Of a stretch of 64,000 nt of DNA, positions 31,443 to 38,727 are shown piece by piece. The notes under the pieces were generated by a model. It was given only the letters and a program-made list of their open reading frames with translations. It was not told where the DNA came from and searched no databases. Numbering within the stretch: position 1 is the stretch's first letter; each line of letters begins with the position of its first letter. Made by a program: the position numbers and the translations under genes. This DNA is from Oscillospiraceae bacterium. GTDB lineage: Bacteria > Bacillota > Clostridia > Oscillospirales > Oscillospiraceae. The DNA is taken from positions 22,058 through 86,057 of the forward strand of contig JAFQNL010000034.1 in NCBI GenBank assembly GCA_017395935.1, in the 5' to 3' direction.

Positions 31443-32711
31443 TCAACTGCCCAGACGTTCTTCCAACAGCCGGTAGCGGCCGCCGGGGAGTTCCTCCACC
31501 GTGCCGGTCACTGCCAGCAAAGTCAGCGCGGCAGAGACGGAAGGGGCGGTCAGACCCGTCTGGGAGATGAGCGTTTCCACGGTAGCGGGGCCGGAAAGCA
31601 GGGCCTGCAGCAGCTTTCGCTCCTCTTCTGTGTACCGCTGAGGGTCGTTCAGTAATTCAATATAGCCGCTGTTTTGGGTGGTGTCAACCTTTTTTTCCTC
31701 CTCAGGAGAGGAAGAAGAGGCTTTCTTTCTGGCTTTTTCGATCATTTCCGACAAAGAAGCATCCGGATCTTCCTTCGGATTCAGCCGGATGGAAGACCAG
31801 CGGGTCAGGTCGGGAGCGGCCTGCTTCTCCTGAATGAGGAAGGGATAGCGGCTGAGGATATCCTGAGGCCCGGTCACCGCCATGGCAAGTCCCTGCCGGA
31901 GCAGGTCGTTGGTGCCGGCCGACTGGCGGGAACCCAGATTGGCAGGAATGGCAAAGATATCCTTTCCCTGTTCGGCTGCCAGCGCGGCCACACCCAGAGT
32001 GCCGCTGCGCTCACCTGCCTCAACGCAGAGAAGGGCGACTGAGAGCGCGCAGAGGATGGTGTTTCTCCGGCGGAAGTAGCTGCCCTTATGGGGCGTGCCG
32101 GGAGGCAGCTCAGAGACAATCAGTCCCCGAGCGGCAATGTCCCGGAGCAGGGCGCGATTGTCCTCGGTGTCATAGTAAGGCAGATCCACGCCGCCGGCCA
32201 TGACGCAGAGCAGGGGACCGCCAGCCTGAAGCGCGCCTCGGGCCGCTGCCTCGTCGCAGCCGGCGACCACGCCGGTGGCCACGATACCGCCGCCCTTGGT
32301 AATGGCAGCAGAGAACTGCCCTGCGTTCCGGACACCGTAGGGAGTAGCTTTCCGGGTGCCGGCAACGGCGATTACTGCCTGCTCATCCAGACGGAGCAGT
32401 CTGCCTCTGAGATAGAGAACGAGAGGAGGGACCTCAATATTGCGCAGCCGCTGCGGATAGTCTGTGTCAGCATAGGTGAGGATACGGATATTCTCCCGGT
32501 CGCATCGTTCCAGTACCTGCTCGGCCATGGCCGGAGACTTGTCCTCCAGCAGCTGGCGCTGACTGGGAGAGAGTCCTTCGATGCGCTCATATTCCTCCGG
32601 ATCGGAGAAGTAAGCCTTTTCGGGGGAGCCAAAGTGACAGAATACCTTCCAAGCCGGAAGAGGATCCAGCTGAGTGGTCAGCCAGAGCCAGTATTTGATG
32701 GACGTCAGCAT
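31443..32711 (-). CDS. dprA: DNA-processing protein DprA
   Basis: Loads RecA on incoming single-stranded DNA during transformation; 422 residues. An N-terminal SAM-like region (1-100) precedes the Rossmann-like core: AVAGTRKATPYG (about residues 115-126), GVDLPYYDTEDNRALLRDIA, SELPPGT and the EAGERSGTLGVAALAAEQGK block. A C-terminal winged-helix-like domain follows (about 350-422). Two usual core motifs are altered: GCDEAAARGAL replaces the common GIDAAAHRGAL, and RRNTILCALS replaces RRNRIISGLS. The ATG at 32711 follows GGAAGGAGTGCTGCACT. It is in an operon with the SpoU gene upstream and topA downstream. Confidence 0.94.
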   Translation of the reverse strand: MLTSIKYWLWLTTQLDPLPAWKVFCHFGSPEKAYFSDPEEYERIEGLSPSQRQLLEDKSPAMAEQVLERCDRENIRILTYADTDYPQRLRNIEVPPLVLYLRGRLLRLDEQAVIAVAGTRKATPYGVRNAGQFSAAITKGGGIVATGVVAGCDEAAARGALQAGGPLLCVMAGGVDLPYYDTEDNRALLRDIAARGLIVSELPPGTPHKGSYFRRRNTILCALSVALLCVEAGERSGTLGVAALAAEQGKDIFAIPANLGSRQSAGTNDLLRQGLAMAVTGPQDILSRYPFLIQEKQAAPDLTRWSSIRLNPKEDPDASLSEMIEKARKKASSSSPEEEKKVDTTQNSGYIELLNDPQRYTEEERKLLQALLSGPATVETLISQTGLTAPSVSAALTLLAVTGTVEELPGGRYRLLEERLGS

Positions 32712-32747
32712 AGTGCAGCACTCCTTCCTGATGCAGGGGGAGAGGGC

Positions 32748-33521
32748 TCATTGAGCCCGATAAAGCTCCCAAAGAACTACAGCCGCCGCGGCCGCCGCGT
32801 TGAGCGACTCACATCTGGCCTCCATAGGGATCTTCCAGGTTTTACGGCAGAGAGAGAGCATCTCCCGGGAGATTCCCTGTCCTTCGCTGCCGATGACCAC
32901 GGCGGCTCTTCCGCCGTCGTAGCTGCGCAGATCCTCTGTGTCCTCCAGCAAAGCGGTGCCGTAGAGGGGGATGTCCGAGCGGGCCAGCAGGGAGGCGATC
33001 TCCTCCGGCTCTGCCTCCCAGACTGGAAGCCGAAAAGCGGCCCCCATGGTGGCCCGGACAGTCTTCCAGTGCCAAGGGTCGGCAGAGTGATGGGTAAGGA
33101 TAAGTCCGTCAGCTCCGAAGGCGTCGGCTGTGCGCCAGATGGTACCCACATTGCCCGGATCCTGAAGCCCGTCGAGAATGAGATAGCATCTGCCGTCCAG
33201 CCGCTCCGGAAGCGTCAGCCGGGGAATCCGGCAGAGAAAGAGCAGACCCTGGGGGGTCTTGGCCGGAGAGATGGACGACATGAGACTGTCAGGTACCTGA
33301 ACGGCCCGAACACCCCGGGGCAGAGACGGGGGCAGTTGCTCTCCGGTAAAGAGAACGGTGGTCACCTGTGCCTGCCAGCGCAGAGCCTCGGCGCAGAGCT
33401 TGGTGCCGTCGCAGAGAAAGAGCCCGGTTTCCCGGCGAAAGGACCGATCCTTCTCCAGCTTTCTGATCTGGGAGATGAGGGGGTTGGTCCGGCTGGTGAT
33501 CACTTCAAAGTTGGGGGCCAT
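32748..33521 (-). CDS. TrmH/SpoU family RNA 2'-O-methyltransferase
   Basis: A 257-residue SPOUT-fold enzyme expected to 2'-O-methylate rRNA or tRNA. An N-terminal substrate-binding domain with SQIRKLEKDRSFRRETGLFL precedes the knotted catalytic domain: LDGLQDPGNVGTIWRTADAF (about residues 117-136), VVIGSEGQGIS (about 207-217) and the final SLNAAAAAAVVLWELYR. These are motifs 1-3 of the family. The target nucleotide cannot be told. The ATG at 33521 follows GCGAGGTAATGACCCT. It is the first gene of the long leftward operon. Confidence 0.93.
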   Translation of the reverse strand: MAPNFEVITSRTNPLISQIRKLEKDRSFRRETGLFLCDGTKLCAEALRWQAQVTTVLFTGEQLPPSLPRGVRAVQVPDSLMSSISPAKTPQGLLFLCRIPRLTLPERLDGRCYLILDGLQDPGNVGTIWRTADAFGADGLILTHHSADPWHWKTVRATMGAAFRLPVWEAEPEEIASLLARSDIPLYGTALLEDTEDLRSYDGGRAAVVIGSEGQGISREMLSLCRKTWKIPMEARCESLNAAAAAAVVLWELYRAQ

Positions 33522-33561
33522 AGGGTCATTACCTCGCAGTAAAGAAGAGTCATATACATTT

Positions 33562-33590
33562 AATATATACACCCTGTTGGCCCTTGTCAA
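33562..33590 (-). promoter_or_regulatory. Promoter of the SpoU-dprA-topA-trmFO-plsX-rnc operon
   Basis: On the minus strand, -35 TTGACA (33585-33590) and -10 TATATT (33562-33567) are 17 bases apart, 40 bases before the SpoU ATG. No other strong leftward promoter was seen before rnc. Confidence 0.85.
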
Positions 33591-33690
33591 ATCCAATCGG
33601 CGGCAAAGAGGGAGAATAAATGGGAGCAGACGGGGGAAAATAAGCCGGGAATTGAATTGTGAAACAATTATAAATAATGAACAGACTCCA

Positions 33691-33719
33691 TTGACGGAGC
33701 GGTTGATTCATATTATGAT
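33691..33719 (+). promoter_or_regulatory. Promoter of the lipoprotein gene
   Basis: -35 TTGACG (33691-33696) and -10 TATGAT (33714-33719) with 17 bases between, 61 bases before the ATG at 33781. Confidence 0.8.
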
Positions 33720-33780
33720 AGCTTTTACGGAGAAGAAATCTCCGTATTCAGGAAAATTACCACCAATCAAGGAGACTATT

Positions 33781-34401
33781 ATGAAGAAACTGATTGCGCT
33801 GCTGATGGCAGCAATTATGATGCTGAGTCTGGTAGCCTGCTCCTCTTCCGGTGAGCAGGAGCCTGTCGAAAACGAGACTCCTGTTGTTGATGAAGATGTC
33901 AGCGGCCCTGCTGCTGAGGGAGAAGGCCCCCTGGCCGACGATATGACCGTTGTTCCCGATGCTGAGGGCGAGGGCGTGGATACCCCTGCGGTGGACGGCG
34001 AGACGCTGGGTACCCAGCTCAATGCTGAGTTTGTGGCCCAGATGGTGGCAAACCCTGCCATTACCGCTCAGGAGATGGCAGATGCCATTCTGGCCCATGA
34101 GTCCATCCTCTTCTCCGGCGCTTCCATGCCTGTAGAGCCCGGTCTGCTTACCGGCTTCGGTGAGACCGAGATCACCGGCTTTGAAGAGGGCGTCATGTTC
34201 GCTCCCATGATCGGCACGATTCCCTTTGTAGGCTATATCTTCACTCTGGCGGAAGACGCCGATGTGGACGCTTTTGTTCAGATGCTCTCTGACAACGCCA
34301 ACCCTCGCTGGAACGTCTGCACCGAGGCAGAAGAAATGGTGATCGATATGAACGGCTCCACCGTATTCTTCCTCATGTGCCCTCTGACTCTGGAGGAGTA
34401 A
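33781..34401 (+). CDS. Secreted lipoprotein of unknown function
   Basis: A 206-residue protein with a lipoprotein signal peptide, KKLIALLMAAIMM then LSLVAC, with Cys20 as the lipidation site. A low-complexity acidic linker (about residues 24-75, rich in Glu, Asp, Pro, Gly) follows, then a globular part of about 130 residues ending NGSTVFFLMCPLTLEE. I recognise no domain family. The ATG at 33781 follows AAGGAGACTATT. It stands before the O-acyltransferase/sortase genes but is separated from them by a strong GC hairpin, so joint transcription is partial at most. Confidence 0.85.
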   Translation: MKKLIALLMAAIMMLSLVACSSSGEQEPVENETPVVDEDVSGPAAEGEGPLADDMTVVPDAEGEGVDTPAVDGETLGTQLNAEFVAQMVANPAITAQEMADAILAHESILFSGASMPVEPGLLTGFGETEITGFEEGVMFAPMIGTIPFVGYIFTLAEDADVDAFVQMLSDNANPRWNVCTEAEEMVIDMNGSTVFFLMCPLTLEE

Positions 34402-34422
34402 TCGAATCAAACCACCCCTGAC

Positions 34423-34448
34423 GGCGGGCGCGGTCATCCGCGCCCGCC
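34423..34448 (+). terminator. Strong GC hairpin without U-run after the lipoprotein gene
   Basis: GGCGGGCGCGG (34423-34433) and its exact complement (34438-34448) with loop TCAT. No T-run follows, so it is more likely a 3'-end stabiliser or partial attenuator than an efficient terminator. Confidence 0.6.
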
Positions 34449-34491
34449 AAAGTTATGAAATGACAAGCGCCGAAAAGTGAGGTGAAGACAG

Positions 34492-35886
34492 ATGGTCTTT
34501 TCCAGTATTCCCTTCCTGTACTATTACCTGCCGGCTGTACTGGCGGTCTATTTTCTGGTTCCGAGACAGGGGAAAAATCTGATCCTGCTGCTGGCCAGCC
34601 TCTTCTTTTATGGCTGGGGAGAGCCAGCCTGCCTGCCGCTGATGGTGCTGTCTGTCGCTCAGGGATATGTCTTTGGCCTTGCCATGGAAAAGAGTAAACA
34701 GCAGCGGTGGAAGAAGCTCTGGCTTCTGCTTACGCTGGCTTGCTCGCTGGGGGCGCTGCTTTGGTTTAAGTATGCCGGCTTCTTCGTCGGGAGTTTTGCC
34801 GCCTTTACGGGAATCCCTGTGCCGGCGCTGAAGATTGCCCTTCCGATCGGTATCAGCTTTTATACCTTCCAGATCATGAGCTACAGCGTGGATGTCTATT
34901 GGGGAAAGACCGCTGCCCAGAAAAACCCCATCCATCTGGCGGCCTATGTGTCCATGTTTCCTCAGCTCATTGCCGGCCCCATCGTCCGCTATACGGATAT
35001 CGCCCGGCAGCTTGAGCGGCGTACACATAGCTGGGAGAAGCTCTCACTGGGGATCCGGCGCTTTCTGCTGGGACTTGGCAAGAAGGTGCTCATTGCCAAT
35101 CAGCTGGGCGCGCTCTGCGGGCAGTATCAGAGCCTCCATGAGCCCTCTGTGCTTTTCTGCTGGCTCTATGCCTGCGCCTTTACGCTGCAAATCTACTTTG
35201 ACTTCTCCGGCTACAGCGATATGGCCATTGGCCTTGGACGTATGCTGGGATTTGACTTTACAGAGAACTTTCATTACCCCTATGTCTCCCGGTCGGTGAC
35301 CGAGTTCTGGCGGAGATGGCATATCTCGCTGGGCAGCTGGTTCCGGGACTATGTGTATATTCCTTTGGGGGGCAACCGGGTGAGCCGGGGAAAGTGGCTG
35401 AGAAATATTCTGGTGGTCTGGATGCTCACTGGATTCTGGCACGGCGCGGCATGGAACTTTGTCCTCTGGGGACTCTGGTACGGCCTACTCCTGCTGGGTG
35501 AGAAGCTGCTCTGGGGCAGAGGACTGGAGGGGAGACCGGTGCTCAGCCGGGTCTATGTGATGCTGGCAGTCATATTCGGCTTTGTTCTCTTCAATGCCGC
35601 CAGTCTGAGCGACGCGCTGGATTGTATGTCCGGTATGCTGGGACTGGGGGGTCTGCCGCTCTGCTCTGGGGAGGCGCTGTACTATCTCAGAAGCTACGCG
35701 GTTGTGCTGATACTGGCTGTGGTGGGAGCGACTCCGCTTCCGGCCAGAGCCTTTCGTCGGCTGGGAGAACGCTTTGAGGGAGTGTTCACACTGCTGGAGC
35801 CGGTTGGCCTCGCGCTTATTCTGCTGCTCTCTACCGCCTATCTGGTGGACGGCTCTTTCAATCCCTTCCTCTATTTCCGGTTCTAA
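34492..35886 (+). CDS. MBOAT family O-acyltransferase (AlgI/DltB-like)
   Basis: A 464-residue polytopic membrane protein (about ten segments) that transfers acyl groups, usually acetyl, onto surface polymers. The two conserved histidines of the family are visible: His277 in FWRRWHISLG and the catalytic His317 in GFWHGAAWNF. The AlgI-type signature FYTFQIMSYSVDVYWG lies near residues 123-138, and FPQLIAGPIVRY near 156-167. The ATG at 34492 follows AGTGAGGTGAAGACAG. It is followed 11 bases later by a DHHW/AlgX-like gene, the usual partner that completes the transfer outside the cell. Confidence 0.95.
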   Translation: MVFSSIPFLYYYLPAVLAVYFLVPRQGKNLILLLASLFFYGWGEPACLPLMVLSVAQGYVFGLAMEKSKQQRWKKLWLLLTLACSLGALLWFKYAGFFVGSFAAFTGIPVPALKIALPIGISFYTFQIMSYSVDVYWGKTAAQKNPIHLAAYVSMFPQLIAGPIVRYTDIARQLERRTHSWEKLSLGIRRFLLGLGKKVLIANQLGALCGQYQSLHEPSVLFCWLYACAFTLQIYFDFSGYSDMAIGLGRMLGFDFTENFHYPYVSRSVTEFWRRWHISLGSWFRDYVYIPLGGNRVSRGKWLRNILVVWMLTGFWHGAAWNFVLWGLWYGLLLLGEKLLWGRGLEGRPVLSRVYVMLAVIFGFVLFNAASLSDALDCMSGMLGLGGLPLCSGEALYYLRSYAVVLILAVVGATPLPARAFRRLGERFEGVFTLLEPVGLALILLLSTAYLVDGSFNPFLYFRF

Positions 35887-35897
35887 GGAGGGCGGCC

Positions 35898-37007
35898 ATG
35901 ATGAAACACTACAAACATCAGATTCAGACCATTCTCCTTGGCTTGCTCCTGCTGGTCATGGCTCTGCTCTGCTGGTTCCATCCGGAGCAGCTCTACTCTG
36001 ACAGTGAGCGGCGTGTACTGGCCGGCGCCCCCGAGCTGAGCTGGGAGGAGATCCGGTCGGGGGACTATATGAGAGACTTTGAGGCCTATACGCTGGACCA
36101 GTTTCCCGGCCGGGACGGCTTTCGCCGCCTGAAAGCGGTCTCTGCGCTGGAGCTGTTCCGGCAGCTGGACAACAATGGGCTTTATTCTGCCATGGGCTAT
36201 ACTTCCAAACTGGAATACCCCATGCATCAGAATATGATGGACCACGCTGCCGGCCGTTTCCAGCGCATCTGGGATCTCTATCTAAAGGACAGCGGCGGAC
36301 CGGTCTGGCTGTCCATCATTCCGGATAAAAACTGTTGGCTGGCAGAGGAGAGCGGCCGCCTCTCTCTGGACTATGACCAGTTTATTCAGACTTTCCGGTC
36401 GCTGGCCGGGGAGGAGATGACCTATATTGATATCACTCCCTGCCTCTCGCTGGAAGACTATTACCGGACCGATACTCACTGGCGGCAGGAGTCTATTTCG
36501 GATGTGGCGCAGACGCTGGCTGCGGCAATGGGACGAGAGCTGAACGGGGAGTACGAGACGGTAACGCTGGAAGAACCCTTCTATGGTGTCTATTACGGCC
36601 AGTCAGCCCTGCCGTTGCTGCCTGACCGGCTCAGCTATCTGACCAATGAGACGCTGGAGAACTGTACTCTTACCAGTTATGACACAGGGAAGCCGGTTGA
36701 CAAGGAGATCTATGACCTTTCTCAGGCCGGAAGCCGGGATCCTTATGAGCTCTTTCTCTCCGGTTCGGACGCGCTGCAGGTGCTGGAAAATCCCAATGCC
36801 GACACCGACCGGGAGCTTATTATCTTTCGGGATTCCTTTGCCAGCAGTCTCGTCCCTCTGTTGGCAGAGGGCTGGTCTTCTATCGTGCTGGTGGATATCC
36901 GCTATGTGGATCCCGCTATGCTGGGGGCCTTCATCGACTTCCACGGTCAGGATGTGCTCTTTCTCTACTCCACTCTGCTGCTCAATAACAGTTTGGGCTT
37001 GCGGTGA
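35898..37007 (+). CDS. DHHW/AlgX-AlgJ-like protein (SGNH-type acetyltransferase partner)
   Basis: A 369-residue membrane-anchored extracytoplasmic protein: one membrane segment (about residues 9-27), then a soluble domain. The motif YRTDTHWRQES (Asp192, His194) matches the Asp-x-His pair of the SGNH-like AlgX/AlgJ/DHHW group. FRDSFASSLVP (Ser313) provides a likely catalytic serine. Such proteins take an acyl group handed over by an MBOAT protein and place it on a polysaccharide. The gene starts 11 bases after the MBOAT stop, with AAGGAGGGCGGCC before it. Two adjacent ATG codons (35898, 35901) are possible starts. Confidence 0.88.
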   Translation: MMKHYKHQIQTILLGLLLLVMALLCWFHPEQLYSDSERRVLAGAPELSWEEIRSGDYMRDFEAYTLDQFPGRDGFRRLKAVSALELFRQLDNNGLYSAMGYTSKLEYPMHQNMMDHAAGRFQRIWDLYLKDSGGPVWLSIIPDKNCWLAEESGRLSLDYDQFIQTFRSLAGEEMTYIDITPCLSLEDYYRTDTHWRQESISDVAQTLAAAMGRELNGEYETVTLEEPFYGVYYGQSALPLLPDRLSYLTNETLENCTLTSYDTGKPVDKEIYDLSQAGSRDPYELFLSGSDALQVLENPNADTDRELIIFRDSFASSLVPLLAEGWSSIVLVDIRYVDPAMLGAFIDFHGQDVLFLYSTLLLNNSLGLR

Positions 37008-37082
37008 GAGAGCTTGTTTTTTCCGCCGGAAGAGACTATAATGCAGCTATCTGAAACGAAAGATTCCGGGAGGACAGAGACT

Positions 37083-38012
37083 ATGGCAGAACGAGGAAAA
37101 CGCGCGGCCGCCAGCGGGCGAAGGAGCTTTGGGCCGGTCAGGGTGCTGCTCATCCTGATCTTTGCCGCAGTCTTTGTCTTCTCTGGCTATATGTTCCTCT
37201 CCACTTATCTGGAAGGACAGAAGGAACAGGGCGCCTTTGACCAGCTGACTCAGCTCAAGACCGAGATCCTGACCGGTGCCGGATCGGAAGAGATAGACAT
37301 GAGCCTCTACTTCCCGGATGGAGACTACTCCACCGCCAGCGCTGAAGAGATTGCCGCTGCCGAGGAACGAGCCGCCGCTGAAGCGCTGGCCCGGGAACAG
37401 CAGGCAAAGCTGGACTGGTACAGCCAGATGAAGGAGGAATACCCCGATCTGATCGGCTGGGTCAGCGTGCCGGGCATGCTGATTGACTATCCGGTCATGT
37501 ATACTCCGGAGGATCCGGATTACTATCTCCATCGCTCCTACGACGGGAGCTATGCCCGCAGCGGTACCCCCTTCCTTGGCGAGGGCGGAGACGAGAACAG
37601 TGACTGCACCATCGTCTACGGCCACAATATGAAAAACGACACCATGTTTGGCACTCTGGAGGAGTACAAGGAGGAGAGCTTTGGCCGGGCCAATCCGGTG
37701 GTCTATTTCGATTCCCTGGAGGAGATCCGGGCCTATACTGTCTTTGCGGCCGTAGAGTGCCGAGTGCTGACCGAGACGGAAAATGACCTGCGCTATTACC
37801 AGTATGCCGGTCCGCTGGACGAGCGTTCCTTTGATGAGCTCAACGACTGGCTGATAGACCGGTCTATCTATGATCTGGGCGCCGCACCCCAGTTTGGAGA
37901 TCAGATTGTCATCCTCTCTACCTGCAGCTATCACACCGAGGACGGCCGCTTCATTGTCGCCGCCTTCCGGGAGAGACCGGAGGAGACAGAAGAAACAATA
38001 CAGGCTGAATAA
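37083..38012 (+). CDS. srtB: Class B sortase
   Basis: A membrane-anchored transpeptidase that joins proteins to the cell wall or to each other. With the ATG at 37083 it has 309 residues: a membrane segment (about 20-42), an Ala/Glu-rich stalk, and a sortase domain with the triad His181 (VYGHNM), Cys281 (LSTCSYH) and Arg289 (GRFIVAAF). WYSQMKEEYPDLIGWVSVPG and DYPVMYTPEDPDYYLHRSY are class B features. GGGAGGACAGAGACT favours 37083; an in-frame ATG at 37041 after GGAAGAGACTATA would add 14 residues. It is the third gene behind MBOAT and DHHW. No substrate with a sorting signal is encoded nearby. Confidence 0.93.
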   Translation: MAERGKRAAASGRRSFGPVRVLLILIFAAVFVFSGYMFLSTYLEGQKEQGAFDQLTQLKTEILTGAGSEEIDMSLYFPDGDYSTASAEEIAAAEERAAAEALAREQQAKLDWYSQMKEEYPDLIGWVSVPGMLIDYPVMYTPEDPDYYLHRSYDGSYARSGTPFLGEGGDENSDCTIVYGHNMKNDTMFGTLEEYKEESFGRANPVVYFDSLEEIRAYTVFAAVECRVLTETENDLRYYQYAGPLDERSFDELNDWLIDRSIYDLGAAPQFGDQIVILSTCSYHTEDGRFIVAAFRERPEETEETIQAE

Positions 38013-38020
38013 TGAGAAAA

Positions 38021-38062
38021 CCCCGAAGAAAGGAAAGTTCCTCTCTTCGGGGCTTCTTTTTA
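38021..38062. terminator. Bidirectional terminator between the sortase and GNAT genes
   Basis: CCCCGAAGA (38021-38029) pairs with TCTTCGGGG (38044-38052), extended inward by GGAA/TTCC. CTTCTTTTTA follows on the plus strand and an A-rich stretch precedes it. Confidence 0.85.
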
Positions 38063-38581
38063 TCTGTAGTAGCTCAAACACCGCCGGACAGCGCCCAGCT
38101 CTTCAAAGTACATCTCGTATTCCTCCAGATACTGATAGCCGCGGCCCTCAATCAGTTTCTGGGAAGGCAGGTTATCCGAGAAATGGTCGCAGACGCAGTA
38201 GTCAAACCGCTCTTTCAGATACCGGGTAACCATCTCCAGCATTTCACTGCCCAGACCCTGCCTCTGGAAGCGGCTTCCAATCACAAAGCCCAGTCCAACG
38301 CATGCTCTTCCGGCCAGAGGAGGTGTGCTGCTTCGGTAGGGATTGACATGGATATAACCGATCAGCTCCCCGTTTCGCAAAACGGCAAGAGCGGACCGGT
38401 AGGCGGTCAGAGACTGAAAGAACCGGTCAAAGGCTTCGTCGTTTTCTGCCGGAAGAAAGCCTGCCGGCTCGGTTACCGCCCTGCTGTCCAGCAGACAGGC
38501 CAGCGCCTGCCGATCCTGCCCGTCCAGCAGCCGACAGGTCAGCCGGGGCGAAGCGAGCGTCTTTCCGGTCATACCAATCAT
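38060..38581 (-). CDS. GNAT family N-acetyltransferase
   Basis: A 173-residue acetyl-CoA-dependent acyltransferase. The acetyl-CoA-binding motif is seen as VIGSRFQRQGLGSEMLEMV (about residues 100-118), after the GLGF strand. The later DNLPSQKLIEGRGYQYL (about 135-151) is the usual RimJ/RimL-like N-S-x-K helix end. The layout suggests the RimJ/L subgroup that acetylates protein N-termini or small amines, but the substrate is unknown. The ATG at 38581 follows AGGAGGTTAGAAC. Confidence 0.88.
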   Translation of the reverse strand: MIGMTGKTLASPRLTCRLLDGQDRQALACLLDSRAVTEPAGFLPAENDEAFDRFFQSLTAYRSALAVLRNGELIGYIHVNPYRSSTPPLAGRACVGLGFVIGSRFQRQGLGSEMLEMVTRYLKERFDYCVCDHFSDNLPSQKLIEGRGYQYLEEYEMYFEELGAVRRCLSYYR

Positions 38582-38610
38582 GTTCTAACCTCCTGTCTGT
38601 TTCTACTGTG

Positions 38611-38639
38611 ATGATAGATTGAGGCGGCGAAAATGTCAA
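38611..38639 (-). promoter_or_regulatory. Promoter of the GNAT gene
   Basis: On the minus strand, -35 TTGACA (38634-38639) and -10 TATCAT (38611-38616) are 17 bases apart, 29 bases before the ATG. Confidence 0.8.
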
Positions 38640-38673
38640 GATAAGAATGACATAATAACATATTATGTAAAAT

Positions 38674-38710
38674 AAAAAACGGAACCGCCGCACCCGGCTG
38701 GGTGCGGCGG
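38674..38710 (-). terminator. Terminator of lysS
   Basis: An 11-bp perfect stem CCGCCGCACCC (38685-38695) against 38700-38710 with a four-base loop. Read leftward it is followed by TTCCG and then six T (38674-38679). Confidence 0.85.
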
Positions 38711-38727
38711 AAAGGTAATAGGTGAGA

